From: Lachnospiraceae bacterium
Lineage (GTDB): Bacteria; Bacillota; Clostridia; Lachnospirales; Lachnospiraceae
NCBI GenBank assembly: GCA_017461725.1
Contig: JAFTXG010000031.1
Location: 186,001-250,000 of the forward strand
Direction: 5' to 3'
Length of the DNA: 64,000 bases
Shown here: in pieces, positions 53,093-61,726 of the stretch
How the letters are laid out: each line of letters starts with the position of its first letter
Position numbering within the stretch: position 1 is the first letter of the stretch
Notes under the pieces: model-generated
Seen by the model: only the letters and a program-made list of their open reading frames with translations
Database searches by the model: none
Told to the model about the DNA's origin: nothing
Program-made: the position numbers and the translations under genes

Positions 53093-53246
53093 TGTCATTA
53101 TGCTTCCGTTAGCGGAAAATGATATTATCAGGAATGTAGATTATATTTTCTTTGATAAGCAGGCTCCTGAAACAGCAATGAAACTGTTGAAGGGATTTCG
53201 AAGAACAATTGACAAATTGCGCTTTATGCCGGGACAACATGAATAG
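53079..53246 (+). pseudogene. Truncated RelE/ParE-type toxin
   Basis: From a GTG at 53079 with GGAGG upstream, 55 codons encode the first half of a ParE/RelE-like fold (PKYDVIMLPLAENDIIRNVD, then KQAPETAMKLLKGFRRTIDK and LRFMPGQ). The stop comes straight after MPGQHE, where intact toxins continue for about 40 more residues carrying the catalytic part. A terminator hairpin follows at once, so the 3' half is lost rather than frameshifted. Confidence 0.65.
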
Positions 53247-53251
53247 GAAAG

Positions 53252-53286
53252 GGTGCAGTGTAGGGGGACTATGCTGCACCTTTTTG
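53252..53286 (+). terminator. Intrinsic terminator after the toxin remnant
   Basis: GGTGCAG pairs with CTGCACC around a 15-base loop, followed by TTTTT. Confidence 0.85.
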
Positions 53287-53326
53287 GGACAATGCATAAG
53301 GTATGCATCGTGTGTGTTCAAGTCCA

Positions 53327-53356
53327 TTGACAATCTGCGCTTCCTTTCTGTATAAT
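53327..53356 (+). promoter_or_regulatory. Sigma-A promoter of the 2H phosphoesterase gene
   Basis: Consensus TTGACA and TATAAT are separated by 18 bases, about 38 bases before the start codon. Confidence 0.8.
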
Positions 53357-53394
53357 GAAATTATCACGGAGATCGAACAGAGAGGAAGTGACGT

Positions 53395-54117
53395 ATGGCG
53401 CGGATCGAAAACCTGCATGAATTTAAACTGCGTACCGAATGGTTCTCGAAGGACAGTCTGCATTTCAATGAGGGCAGATTCATGACCAACGGCAGCCTGA
53501 AGGATAAGGTGGACGAGGAGGGGAGATTAAAGCCCTTTGGTGGAAACACGATCATCTTCTGGCTGGATGAGGACTGCAGAGAACGTCTGGCGGATATTCA
53601 GGCACAGCTGTATACCTGCTGTGGTCATTTGCTGGCGGTACCGCTGCATCCTTCTGAATTTCATATGACCCTTCATGATTTAAAGAGCGGAGCTCCGGGG
53701 CCTGAGTTGACAACACAGGTGGAAAAGAGTGGGAAAGCGGTCATGCCCCTGCTGGAAGGAATCAAACAAAACGGCATCGCACGGATCAAGATGAGAGCAG
53801 AGTATCTGTTCAACATGATGAACACCAGCGTGGTGGTGGGCCTGTCTCCGGTGGATGAGGAGAATTGCGACAGACTAATGTCTCTGTACGAGCTGTTTCA
53901 GGGCATCGATATGGTGCGGTTGCCGTATCAGCTGACACCTCATATCACCATGGCTTACTATAGGCCGGGCGTATATACGGAGAAAGAACTGGCCGGCTTG
54001 AAAACAGCTATCCGTGATGTGAATCGGGAGTTGAGACAGCTGAAACCGTTGGAAATCGAACTGAGCACAGAGCAGCTGGAGTACCAGCGCTTCACCGATA
54101 TGAATCATTATTTCTAA
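53395..54117 (+). CDS. 2H phosphoesterase superfamily protein
   Basis: A 240-residue protein with the two HxTx motifs that define 2H (LigT-like) phosphoesterases: HMTL (about residue 90) and HITM (about residue 183), about 93 residues apart as expected. The family opens or processes 2',3'-cyclic phosphates or 2'-5' linkages in RNA and nucleotides. The N-terminal 60 residues (FNEGRFMTNGSLKDKVDEEGR) are an extra segment. GAGGAAGTGACGT precedes the ATG. It has its own promoter and terminator. Location near rtcB and tRNA genes is suggestive of RNA-end metabolism but may be chance. Confidence 0.8.
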   Translation: MARIENLHEFKLRTEWFSKDSLHFNEGRFMTNGSLKDKVDEEGRLKPFGGNTIIFWLDEDCRERLADIQAQLYTCCGHLLAVPLHPSEFHMTLHDLKSGAPGPELTTQVEKSGKAVMPLLEGIKQNGIARIKMRAEYLFNMMNTSVVVGLSPVDEENCDRLMSLYELFQGIDMVRLPYQLTPHITMAYYRPGVYTEKELAGLKTAIRDVNRELRQLKPLEIELSTEQLEYQRFTDMNHYF

Positions 54118-54148
54118 TGGAAAAGAATCATTATCTAAATTGTAAAGT

Positions 54149-54185
54149 GGGAGGATTCTGATAAAGCCGAGAATCCTCCCTTTTT
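54149..54185. terminator. Bidirectional terminator between convergent genes
   Basis: GGGAGGATTC (54149-54158) pairs with GAATCCTCCC (54171-54180), followed by TTTTT. It ends the 2H gene and may serve the convergent GH31 gene. Confidence 0.88.
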
Positions 54186-54248
54186 GTTTATTCTGAAATA
54201 TCTATTTGCGGATGCTATGGTCAGTTGACCAGTGCGTGTCTTGGCGGT

Positions 54249-56642
54249 TTATGAAATGAAAAGCTCCGTGAGCACCTCCATCAGGCGGCGGTCAGTCTGT
54301 TCTGCCTGAAGCTCCTCCAGAATGCGCGCAGCCCCAAAGCCTCTTCCGATCAATGCACCGATATCTCGCTTCAGATTGATGGACAGTTTGGCAAGGCGCA
54401 GGAATCGGATCACTCTCTCGTTTGCGTCCGAATTTGTCTCTCTCTCTGCGCTGGGAAGCTGCAGGGTCACGGCACGGTCAGCGGGCATTTCGGTCAGAGT
54501 CACGTATACCGATCTGGTCTCACTGTCATAGCGGATGTGCTCGATGGTTCCGTCTGTGCAGGTGGGGGTGAATGGTTCAAATCCGCGGAAGACGATGGTA
54601 AATTTACGTTTCTCCGGAACCAAAGAAGTATTTCCTTGTCCTTGAATGGTGAAGGTATTTGCCTGATCATCGAACGTAAAGGTGGTGAGGAAAGCTTTTC
54701 CCTCCTCGAAGTCCGAGGTCAGGCCGTCATCCTCAAACAGGGTATAGCTGCCGGAAGCGCCGGGGAACACGAAGATTTCCAGTTCCTCGGGATTTTCGGT
54801 AATGTTAGAGCCCTTCGGATACACAGCAGTGGGGAGGATGGCTCCCGCCGTGGCGAGCACAGGATAATATTCCAGCGAGCGATTCAGGATCGCTACACGG
54901 TCACCGACGTAGGTCTTTCCGGTGAAGATATCGGTCCAGATGCCCTCGGGGATCCATGCCTTGACCCGGCCCATTCCCGTCGCCGGGTCCGCAGGTGCAG
55001 TGATGGGACAGACCATCAGCTCGCTGCCGAACAGGTACTGATTTTTTTCTGTGTAGGCGCGATTTTCACCGGGGAATCCATAGTAAATCGGGCGGATCAT
55101 CGGCTCCAAAGCTGTGTGCTGCCGCCAGGTCTCGGTGTAAAGATAGGGGATCAGCTTGTGGCGCAGCCGCAGCCAGTGGGCGATCACCGGTGTCGCCGCA
55201 GGGGCGTAATTCCAGGGCTCCTTGGAGGCGAAGTCATTGTTGGTGGAATGCAGTCGCAGGATGGCGGAGAAGGTTCCCAACTGCACCCAGCGGATGAACA
55301 GCTCGGGATCCCGGACGCCTCCGGTAAATCCGCCAATGTCATGGCTCCAGAAGGGGAATCCCGCGTTTGCCGCAGTGATGTTAAAATATGCCTGAAAATC
55401 CAGCGACTCCCAGGTGGCGATCGTATCCCCTGAAAAGCCCACCGGATAACGGTGATTGCCCAGGCCCGCGTAGCGGGACATGATCAGCCCACGGCGGCCG
55501 TCACGGCAGTTGTCCACATAGTGATTATGGTTCAAAAGCCACAGCGGGTCCACATTGGGAATCGGGGATTTCCGTCCCTGCTGCCAGTCGATCCACCAGT
55601 GATCCACGCCATCCGCTTCCAGCGGGTGCATCAGGTGCTCGAAATAAGCCTTGGTAAATACCGGATCGGTCATGTCGAAGAGGACGGGCTCCTCATTCTC
55701 CGCATCCACACCGGTGGCAGCGGCCATCTGCGGGTATGCTTCCTCATAGCCCTGAACGCCGTCTGCCGGATGGAGATTCAGGCTGGTGTGCATGCCGCGT
55801 CGATGCAGCGTCTGCAAAAAATCTTTCGGATCGGGGAAAAGCTCACGGTTCCATGTGTAGCCGGTCCAGCCCTTTCCGTATTTGGGGTCAATGTCGGTCA
55901 CGTGCCAGTCCATATCCAGCACTGCCATGGAAAAGGGCACATCCTCCGCAGCGAAACGGTCAAGCAACGCCAGATAGCTGTCGGAAGTGTAAGCGTAGTA
56001 GCGACTCCACCAGTTTCCCAGCGCATAGCGGGGAAGCATGGGCGGCCGTCCGGTGATGCGGTAGAAATCCTTCAGCGTCTCACCGTAATCCCGCTGGCAG
56101 CAGATGTAATACACATCCGCAGTGCCAGGGCGGCGGGAGGTCAGTGTGCCGTCAGGGGCGAACAATGCCGTCTCGGAATCGTCAAAGAAAGAGCGGCCGG
56201 AGCTGTCCATCAGCCCGCGCTCCAGCAAAACCGCACCGTCAGCCTTGTCCAGCGTGCGGGCTGTGCCGTAGAGATTGTGATGGCGGGGCGGATCGCCGTA
56301 GGTGGTGGTGCCGAAGCGCCAGCAGCCGCCATAGTTGGTGAAATTATTTTTGGCATCGATGATCAGGGAGTTTTCCGTAAATCGTTTCTCCCTGCCGTAA
56401 TGGTAGGTCAGGTGGTAGTGCTTTGTGTCGATCTCCAGCCGGGCACTGTTGTCCTTGACGCGGTATTCCGGTGCCGGGAAATTGCGGTTAAGTACCGTCT
56501 GAGAGGGACGATCCTCAAAGATACCCTCCGGGTCATATTCCAGACGAAGGATGCGGTCGGTGATCAGGGTGAAGCGGTAACAATCGCCCTGTACGCAGGC
56601 TGCCGGATTACAGGTGCCGTCCATGGGGAAGGGGAGTTTCAT
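54249..56642 (-). CDS. Glycoside hydrolase family 31
   Basis: A 797-residue retaining glycosidase, probably an alpha-glucosidase or alpha-xylosidase type. An N-terminal beta domain (to about 190) leads to the barrel: ALGNWWSRYYAYTSDSY, AVLDMDWH, the nucleophile region HWWIDWQQGR and the acid/base region GFSGDTIATWESL. C-terminal beta domains follow (LFEDDGLTSDFEEG). The last about 70 residues form an extra charged helical tail not typical of the family. No signal peptide, so it is cytoplasmic. It is divergent from an AraC regulator, its likely controller, and GGAGG precedes the ATG. Confidence 0.93.
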   Translation of the reverse strand: MKLPFPMDGTCNPAACVQGDCYRFTLITDRILRLEYDPEGIFEDRPSQTVLNRNFPAPEYRVKDNSARLEIDTKHYHLTYHYGREKRFTENSLIIDAKNNFTNYGGCWRFGTTTYGDPPRHHNLYGTARTLDKADGAVLLERGLMDSSGRSFFDDSETALFAPDGTLTSRRPGTADVYYICCQRDYGETLKDFYRITGRPPMLPRYALGNWWSRYYAYTSDSYLALLDRFAAEDVPFSMAVLDMDWHVTDIDPKYGKGWTGYTWNRELFPDPKDFLQTLHRRGMHTSLNLHPADGVQGYEEAYPQMAAATGVDAENEEPVLFDMTDPVFTKAYFEHLMHPLEADGVDHWWIDWQQGRKSPIPNVDPLWLLNHNHYVDNCRDGRRGLIMSRYAGLGNHRYPVGFSGDTIATWESLDFQAYFNITAANAGFPFWSHDIGGFTGGVRDPELFIRWVQLGTFSAILRLHSTNNDFASKEPWNYAPAATPVIAHWLRLRHKLIPYLYTETWRQHTALEPMIRPIYYGFPGENRAYTEKNQYLFGSELMVCPITAPADPATGMGRVKAWIPEGIWTDIFTGKTYVGDRVAILNRSLEYYPVLATAGAILPTAVYPKGSNITENPEELEIFVFPGASGSYTLFEDDGLTSDFEEGKAFLTTFTFDDQANTFTIQGQGNTSLVPEKRKFTIVFRGFEPFTPTCTDGTIEHIRYDSETRSVYVTLTEMPADRAVTLQLPSAERETNSDANERVIRFLRLAKLSINLKRDIGALIGRGFGAARILEELQAEQTDRRLMEVLTELFIS

Positions 56643-56779
56643 GGGGAGCCTCCTTTTCGTTTATTGTTTCTTTTATTATATCAATGCCGTTTTTGGGAAA
56701 ATATAAAAATCGGACATATTAATGGGAGATTAATGGGAAAATTAAACTTTTTAGCGTCATATTCGGACAGACTTGCTCC

Positions 56780-56808
56780 TTGACGGAGAGAAAAAACACA
56801 GATATACT
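56780..56808 (+). promoter_or_regulatory. Sigma-A promoter of the AraC regulator
   Basis: TTGACG and TATACT are separated by 17 bases, about 30 bases before the start codon. Confidence 0.75.
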
Positions 56809-56837
56809 GTAGATAGATTCAAGGAGGAAACGGTTGT

Positions 56838-57770
56838 ATGCGAGTGGTTGATTTGACTTACTCCCCCAAGGAGCAGAGTATTTCCTACATGGAGGTGGGG
56901 CGAAAGAAAGGCTATGTGTCCGAGGTCATTCATATGCATGACCATGGGGAGATCGTGCTGGTGACCTCTCGCGCACGCTGCCAGTTGACGAACAATGGAA
57001 ATGCGGTGGAGATCCGGACCCCCGCGATCTGGATCAATCGGGCGGGCAGTTTTCATGAGGTGACAGAGGTCAGTGACGGTACTTATGAAAGTCGGATAAT
57101 CTTTTTTCATCCCCAGAGCCTCGCGCAGGTCCCGGAGGAAATGCGATATGAGGAGCAGCTGCACGGCACTGATCTACTGATCCTTCCGCTGTCGGAAGAA
57201 CAGGTACAGGGATTTATCCCATTTTTCGATCTGCTGAAGGAGCGACCGCTGCCGCAAAAACAGCTGATGCTTCTCGCCGTTCTCAGTGAGATGGCTCGAT
57301 TGATGGAAAGCGGCATTTCTCCGATCACAGCGACAGCGAAACATACATATATTTATCAGGTGATCGATTCTCTGCGCGGGACTGAGGAAAAGCTGACGAT
57401 CCCTGAGCTGGCACAGCGTTTTCATGTGAGCCAGACCAAGTTAAAGCAGGATTTTAAGGCGGTAACAGGTCTTACCATCAAATCATTTCAGACTCAGGCG
57501 CGTCTTCAAAAGGCATGTGCCCTTCTGGAAACCACCGGGCTGGATCAGGCAGCCATCGCCTGTGCCTGCGGTTTTTGTGATGAGAGTCATTTTATCGAGA
57601 GCTTCCGGAAGGTGTACGGGGTGACGCCGGGGGTGTATCGGGGGAAAGCTAAAAATATGGAAGCTATAAAGGACCATAATCCCAAGTATCTTTTGTCTAT
57701 GGACTATGTTCCGCTGACTTCTTATAATGGAATCAAGCACATGAACGTGCTGGAGTGGTTGTTAAAGTGA
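56838..57770 (+). CDS. AraC family transcriptional regulator
   Basis: A 310-residue cytoplasmic AraC-type regulator with an N-terminal cupin-like sensor (about 1-140; VIHMHDHGEIVLV is typical). A C-terminal pair of helix-turn-helix units (about 185-280) reads LTIPELAQRFHVSQTKLKQDF and then QAAIACACGFCDESHFIESFR. AAGGAGG precedes the ATG. It is transcribed divergently from the GH31 gene across about 195 bases and so probably responds to the sugar released by it. The following lipoprotein gene may share its transcript. Confidence 0.92.
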   Translation: MRVVDLTYSPKEQSISYMEVGRKKGYVSEVIHMHDHGEIVLVTSRARCQLTNNGNAVEIRTPAIWINRAGSFHEVTEVSDGTYESRIIFFHPQSLAQVPEEMRYEEQLHGTDLLILPLSEEQVQGFIPFFDLLKERPLPQKQLMLLAVLSEMARLMESGISPITATAKHTYIYQVIDSLRGTEEKLTIPELAQRFHVSQTKLKQDFKAVTGLTIKSFQTQARLQKACALLETTGLDQAAIACACGFCDESHFIESFRKVYGVTPGVYRGKAKNMEAIKDHNPKYLLSMDYVPLTSYNGIKHMNVLEWLLK

Positions 57771-57802
57771 GTTGAAGATAGCGATAGTTAGGGGGAAACG
57801 CG

Positions 57803-59743
57803 ATGAAAAAACTGATCTGTAAGCTATTGATCGTCAGTCTGCTTTTGGGGATGCTGACTGGCTGCGGAAGTGTGCCATCAGGGGAAACTGAGCCGGAGAC
57901 GGTACCGGAGTCCGGTACCGATGCGACGGCAGCCCAGGGGGAGAGCGTTGAGGCGACAACGGAGGAGCAACGCGTTCCGAGCATTCTGGATAATAAAATA
58001 CCGGTTGATGGCACCGCGGGTCTCTACTACATTCCCAGCACCATTTTCGAGCAGGGGATGAGCCAGACGCTGTACCGTTTTCAGGAGCATCTTCTGACCA
58101 TCTATTCCAAATATGATATGTCCATCAGTGCCAGCCGGATGTATTTTAAACTGGTCAGTGTGGAGACCGGTGAAATTATCCGGGAGGCAGAGCTTTCCGG
58201 CATCGGTTACGCCACCGCGCAGGTCTTTGAGGATCGGATCGCCGCCTTCGATTCGGTGAACAGAAAGGCTTATATACTGGATGGGAGCCTGCAGCTCATT
58301 GCCGAATATCCGTTGGAGGGCTGGGCAGTCTATTTTGACTCGGCGATTACCAGGGCATATTGTTTTGATTTTGGACAAGGGCTTCGGGTGATGGATCTGG
58401 TTTCCGGGCAGGTCAGCGATGGTCTGCCGGGCAAGGCGGATGTCACCGCGCTGGGAATCAATGGAAACGATGTGACCATCAAATATACCGATCTGGACAC
58501 ATTGCTTTTCGGGATCGCGACTCTCGACCTGGAGACGGGTGAGATCGCCGAGTTGAAGTTGGATGAGTCGGTAATCACTGCGGAGAATGTGGGAGACTTC
58601 TGGCTGGCCGGGATTTATCGCGAGGACGGGGCCTATCTGCTGGGCAGTATGGAGCAGGCCAGGTATTTTGTGCAGGGCGATTTTGCTGGGATGCCGAGGC
58701 TGCTGGGCGGCTCATTGAATGTTCTGCTCAATACAGTTGGCACGGATGGCACGCTCACCATGGAATTGTATGATTCAGCAGGAAGATTTCTCTCTTCGTT
58801 TACAAAGGGCAGTTCATACTCCGGACCGGTCTATGATCCGGTTTGGTTTGAGGAATATAGCGGTTATTTTCTGACCATCATGGATGATACCGGAGCGGAG
58901 CAGCTTTACTTTTGGGATCTGTCGGAGGAAATGCCCGGTGAAGATCTGGTGCTGATTCCGTTGGATGGGGTGTCTGACAGCACGGTTGGGACCGTCGTAG
59001 CCGGGGAACTTTATGACCGCGCACAGCAGATATCGGAAAAATTTGGAGTGACCGTCAAGATCGCGGAGCTGGCAAAAACCGAGTATATGGATTATATTGG
59101 GGAACAGTGCTATGACGAAACGCAGATCAGCGCGGCATTGGATACCTTGAAGTGTGTGCTGGCTTCCTACCCGGAGGGCTTTATTGATCAACTGTATCAT
59201 GGGAACTACCGGAAGATCGAGATCCATCTGACCGGCGCGCTGGATCACAGAAATGCTGAACAGCCTTTTGTGGGAAATTTGACCGGATTCATGGAAAAAA
59301 CGCGGGATAAGTTTGTTGTTGCGGTAAATATTTACAATGACAGTCCGGATCAGATCCTTTACCACGAATTTTCTCATATCATTGAGGACAAGTTGCAGTT
59401 CGACGCGGACTATCGGGAGGACGCGCTGTTTTCCGAAGAAACCTGGGCCGGATTTAATCCGGAGTGGTTTGCTTATTTTGGCGACGTGAACGTGTATCCG
59501 GAATATACGATGTCTTACGAATACAGTTTGTATTTTAACGATGGATATGCAGGCACCGATCCCGGCGAGGATCGCGGACGGATCATGCAGTACGCGGCGG
59601 CAGGCGTTACCGCCAGATTTATCGGATACCCGGGCATCGTGGCAAAACTGGAGTTTTATTGCCAGTGTATCCGGGATGCCTTTGACACGACGGGCTGGCC
59701 GGAGGAGACCGTGTGGGAGCAGACCTTAAGCAGAGTCAAGTAA
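57803..59743 (+). CDS. Lipoprotein with HExxH-type putative metallopeptidase domain
   Basis: A 646-residue surface lipoprotein. The signal peptide ends in LTGC (C22), and a Glu/Thr/Ala-rich linker reaches about residue 55. Residues about 65-390 are built of repeated beta segments (FEDRIAAFDSVNRKAYILDG type), suggesting a propeller-like fold. The C-terminal part (about 395-646) contains YHEFSHIIED, which fits the HExxH zinc-binding motif. A third ligand could come from the segment after it, where WFAYFGDVNVYPEY lies. No named family is recognised, so peptidase activity is inferred from the motif. GGGGG precedes the ATG. Confidence 0.75.
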   Translation: MKKLICKLLIVSLLLGMLTGCGSVPSGETEPETVPESGTDATAAQGESVEATTEEQRVPSILDNKIPVDGTAGLYYIPSTIFEQGMSQTLYRFQEHLLTIYSKYDMSISASRMYFKLVSVETGEIIREAELSGIGYATAQVFEDRIAAFDSVNRKAYILDGSLQLIAEYPLEGWAVYFDSAITRAYCFDFGQGLRVMDLVSGQVSDGLPGKADVTALGINGNDVTIKYTDLDTLLFGIATLDLETGEIAELKLDESVITAENVGDFWLAGIYREDGAYLLGSMEQARYFVQGDFAGMPRLLGGSLNVLLNTVGTDGTLTMELYDSAGRFLSSFTKGSSYSGPVYDPVWFEEYSGYFLTIMDDTGAEQLYFWDLSEEMPGEDLVLIPLDGVSDSTVGTVVAGELYDRAQQISEKFGVTVKIAELAKTEYMDYIGEQCYDETQISAALDTLKCVLASYPEGFIDQLYHGNYRKIEIHLTGALDHRNAEQPFVGNLTGFMEKTRDKFVVAVNIYNDSPDQILYHEFSHIIEDKLQFDADYREDALFSEETWAGFNPEWFAYFGDVNVYPEYTMSYEYSLYFNDGYAGTDPGEDRGRIMQYAAAGVTARFIGYPGIVAKLEFYCQCIRDAFDTTGWPEETVWEQTLSRVK

Positions 59744-59831
59744 GCGCTGCGAGTCCTGATGATAATTGTAAAAGTTTTGTAAAATCCACATTTTTCAGTC
59801 ATAAAATCGCAGATTACGACGGTTAAGTCGA

Positions 59832-59860
59832 TTGTCAAAGTTTAAAGAGTATGTTAAAAT
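59832..59860 (+). promoter_or_regulatory. Sigma-A promoter of degV
   Basis: TTGTCA and TAAAAT are separated by 17 bases, about 75 bases before the DegV start. Confidence 0.65.
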
Positions 59861-59935
59861 GACAATACTATAATGCATGATTAGCGTGTTTATTACAGAA
59901 GTCAGTATCGCTGTGGTCTTGCACGGAGAGTGGAA

Positions 59936-60817
59936 ATGAAAAAAACTGGTATTGTGACGGACAGTCACAGTGGAATTACCCCCGAGGAAGCGAAGCAATG
60001 GGGGATCAAAGTGCTTCCGATGCCCTTCTATATTGAAGGAAACTGTTATTACGAGAATACAACGATTTCCAGAGCGGAATTTTTTGAAAAGCTTTTGTCC
60101 GGAGCGGAGATTACTACCTCTCAGCCTTCACCGGATTCGGTGATGCGGATGTGGGATGAGGCGCTGCAGGAGTATGAGCAGATTTTGTATATGCCTATCA
60201 GCAGCGGTCTCAGCGGATCCTGTGCGGTTGCGACGGCATTTGCGCAGGAGGAAAAGTACGAGGGAAAAGTGTTTGTTGTCGATCACGGAAGAGTGTCGAC
60301 GCCTCTCAGAAGAACCATTATGGATGCCATGGAGATGGTGAGTGAGGGTTATTCTGCAGAGCAGATAAAGCGTGCCATCGAGACTGACCGTGACAATATG
60401 ATCATCTACATCGGCGTGGAAAATCTGGATTGTCTGAGGCGTGGAGGCAGGATCAGCGCAGCCACCGCGGCGGTTGCTACCGTATTGAATATTAAGCCTG
60501 TGCTTCAGCTGACTACCGGGCTTTTGGATACTTACAAAAAATGCCATGGATTCAGGAATGCCCGCAAATCCATGATTGAGGCCATGCGCCGCGCACTGGA
60601 CACCCGGTTTAAGGAGTGGTATGACCGTGGAGAGGTGTATCTGATGGCTGCATCCAGTGCGGACCCCGAGGTCACAGCCGGATGGGTGAAGGAAATCGAG
60701 GATGCGTTCCCCGGGATGAAGGTGCTGTGCGATGATTTGACGCTGGGCCTGAGTGCCCATGTGGGTCATGGCGGTCTGGGTATTGGATGCTCCTGCAGAC
60801 CGAGAAGACCGGAGTGA
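59936..60817 (+). CDS. DegV family fatty-acid-binding protein
   Basis: A 293-residue DegV protein. The family binds a fatty acid between two domains, and some members (FakB) feed fatty acids to the kinase FakA for phospholipid synthesis. The opening GIVTDSHSGITPEEA, the Ser-Gln block TTSQPSPD, the SSGLSGS loop and the GRISAATAAVATVLNIKPVL segment are characteristic. The ATG at 59936 has GGAGA at good spacing. A GTG two codons earlier is possible. It appears to be a single-gene unit, with a terminator at 60873. Confidence 0.92.
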   Translation: MKKTGIVTDSHSGITPEEAKQWGIKVLPMPFYIEGNCYYENTTISRAEFFEKLLSGAEITTSQPSPDSVMRMWDEALQEYEQILYMPISSGLSGSCAVATAFAQEEKYEGKVFVVDHGRVSTPLRRTIMDAMEMVSEGYSAEQIKRAIETDRDNMIIYIGVENLDCLRRGGRISAATAAVATVLNIKPVLQLTTGLLDTYKKCHGFRNARKSMIEAMRRALDTRFKEWYDRGEVYLMAASSADPEVTAGWVKEIEDAFPGMKVLCDDLTLGLSAHVGHGGLGIGCSCRPRRPE

Positions 60818-60872
60818 GAGAATCGGGCATAGACCACCGACAGAGAAAATAGAATATAGAGAAGGTAGATTG

Positions 60873-60910
60873 CCGTCAGCGTGGTGGAAACCTCGCTGGC
60901 GGTTTTTGTT
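60873..60910 (+). terminator. Intrinsic terminator after degV
   Basis: CCGTCAGCG (60873-60881) pairs with CGCTGGCGG (60894-60902), followed by TTTTTGTTT. Confidence 0.88.
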
Positions 60911-60930
60911 TCGGTCGGCTGATTGGTTAG

Positions 60931-60978
60931 GGAGCGATATGCAGTGGGCTCATGGGGATAGGAGCGATATACAGCGGG
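60931..60978. repeat. Direct repeat pair upstream of spmA
   Basis: GGAGCGATATGCAGTGGG (60931-60948) and GGAGCGATATACAGCGGG (60961-60978) match at 16 of 18 positions and start exactly 30 bases apart, close to three helical turns. They lie about 45-90 bases before the spmA start. They could be a pair of regulator sites or a small duplication. Confidence 0.5.
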
Positions 60979-61021
60979 TCTACTGCATGACCAGGCGCTG
61001 ACGGTACGGAAAGGAGTATCA

Positions 61022-61708
61022 GTGCTGGATTATCTTTGGTCTGCGATGTTGATTTTAGGTGTTGTCTGGGGGCTGTGGCAGGGAAAAGCGGCAGAACTTA
61101 CGCAGGCTGTTCTGGACGGAGGAAAAAATGCGGTGGAGCTTTCCATGACCATGCTGGGGGTGATGGCAGTGTGGACAGGACTTTTGGAGGTGGGGAAAAG
61201 CGCAGGATTGCTTGCACAGGTGAATCGGCTGCTCGGACCGGTGATCGCATGGTTGTTTCCCGGGCTGCCTAAGGATCATCCGGCGACGGAATCCATCTCG
61301 ACGAATTTTGCAGCGAATCTGCTTGGTCTCGGGAATGCGGCCACACCTGCGGCATTGAAGGCCATGAAGGAGCTGCAGGAGTTGGAGGAGGAGCGAGGGA
61401 ACGGGAAAACTGCAGGAGCGCTGTGGCAGAAAAGGAGGGCAGAGAATGAGCTGCGACAGTACGGAAAGCTTGACGCGGAAAAAAGACAGTTCAGAAAAAG
61501 TGATACGGCAAACAACGAAATGTGCACTTTCCTCATCATCAATATTTCGTCTCTGCAGCTGGTGCCTATCAATATGATTGCCTACCGCAGTCAGTATGGT
61601 TCAGTCAATCCGGCGGCAATCACGGTCCCGGTACTGATCGCTACGCTGTGCAGCACGTTGGTGGGAATTCTTTTTTGTAAGCTGGCGGCGCGGAATCGTC
61701 GGCCATGA
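61022..61708 (+). CDS. spmA: Spore maturation protein A
   Basis: A 228-residue membrane protein with about four to five helices. SpmA and SpmB are needed for full dehydration of the spore core. The block ISTNFAANLLGLGNAATPAALKAM is the family signature, also seen in nucleoside-transporter-gate proteins. A charged insert (about 120-165, Glu/Lys/Arg rich) separates the halves and is longer than usual. The start is a GTG with AAGGAG upstream. spmB follows within 20 bases, confirming the pair and a spore-forming host lineage. Confidence 0.92.
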   Translation: MLDYLWSAMLILGVVWGLWQGKAAELTQAVLDGGKNAVELSMTMLGVMAVWTGLLEVGKSAGLLAQVNRLLGPVIAWLFPGLPKDHPATESISTNFAANLLGLGNAATPAALKAMKELQELEEERGNGKTAGALWQKRRAENELRQYGKLDAEKRQFRKSDTANNEMCTFLIINISSLQLVPINMIAYRSQYGSVNPAAITVPVLIATLCSTLVGILFCKLAARNRRP

Positions 61709-61726
61709 TGGGAGGAAATGGTGTTT

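Noticed and set aside
54537..56783. Long plus-strand open frames (about 300 and 440 codons) opposite the GH31 gene
   Set aside because: They mirror the GH31 coding frame on the other strand and lack ribosome binding sites. The GH31 motifs are unambiguous.
60931..60978. Possible start of a CRISPR-type array
   Set aside because: Only two imperfect copies exist, with a 12-base gap instead of a spacer. No cas genes are present, and no CRISPR array is visible anywhere in the window.
60753..61001. An 82-codon open frame between degV and spmA
   Set aside because: It overlaps the end of degV, its terminator and the direct repeats, with no ribosome binding site.
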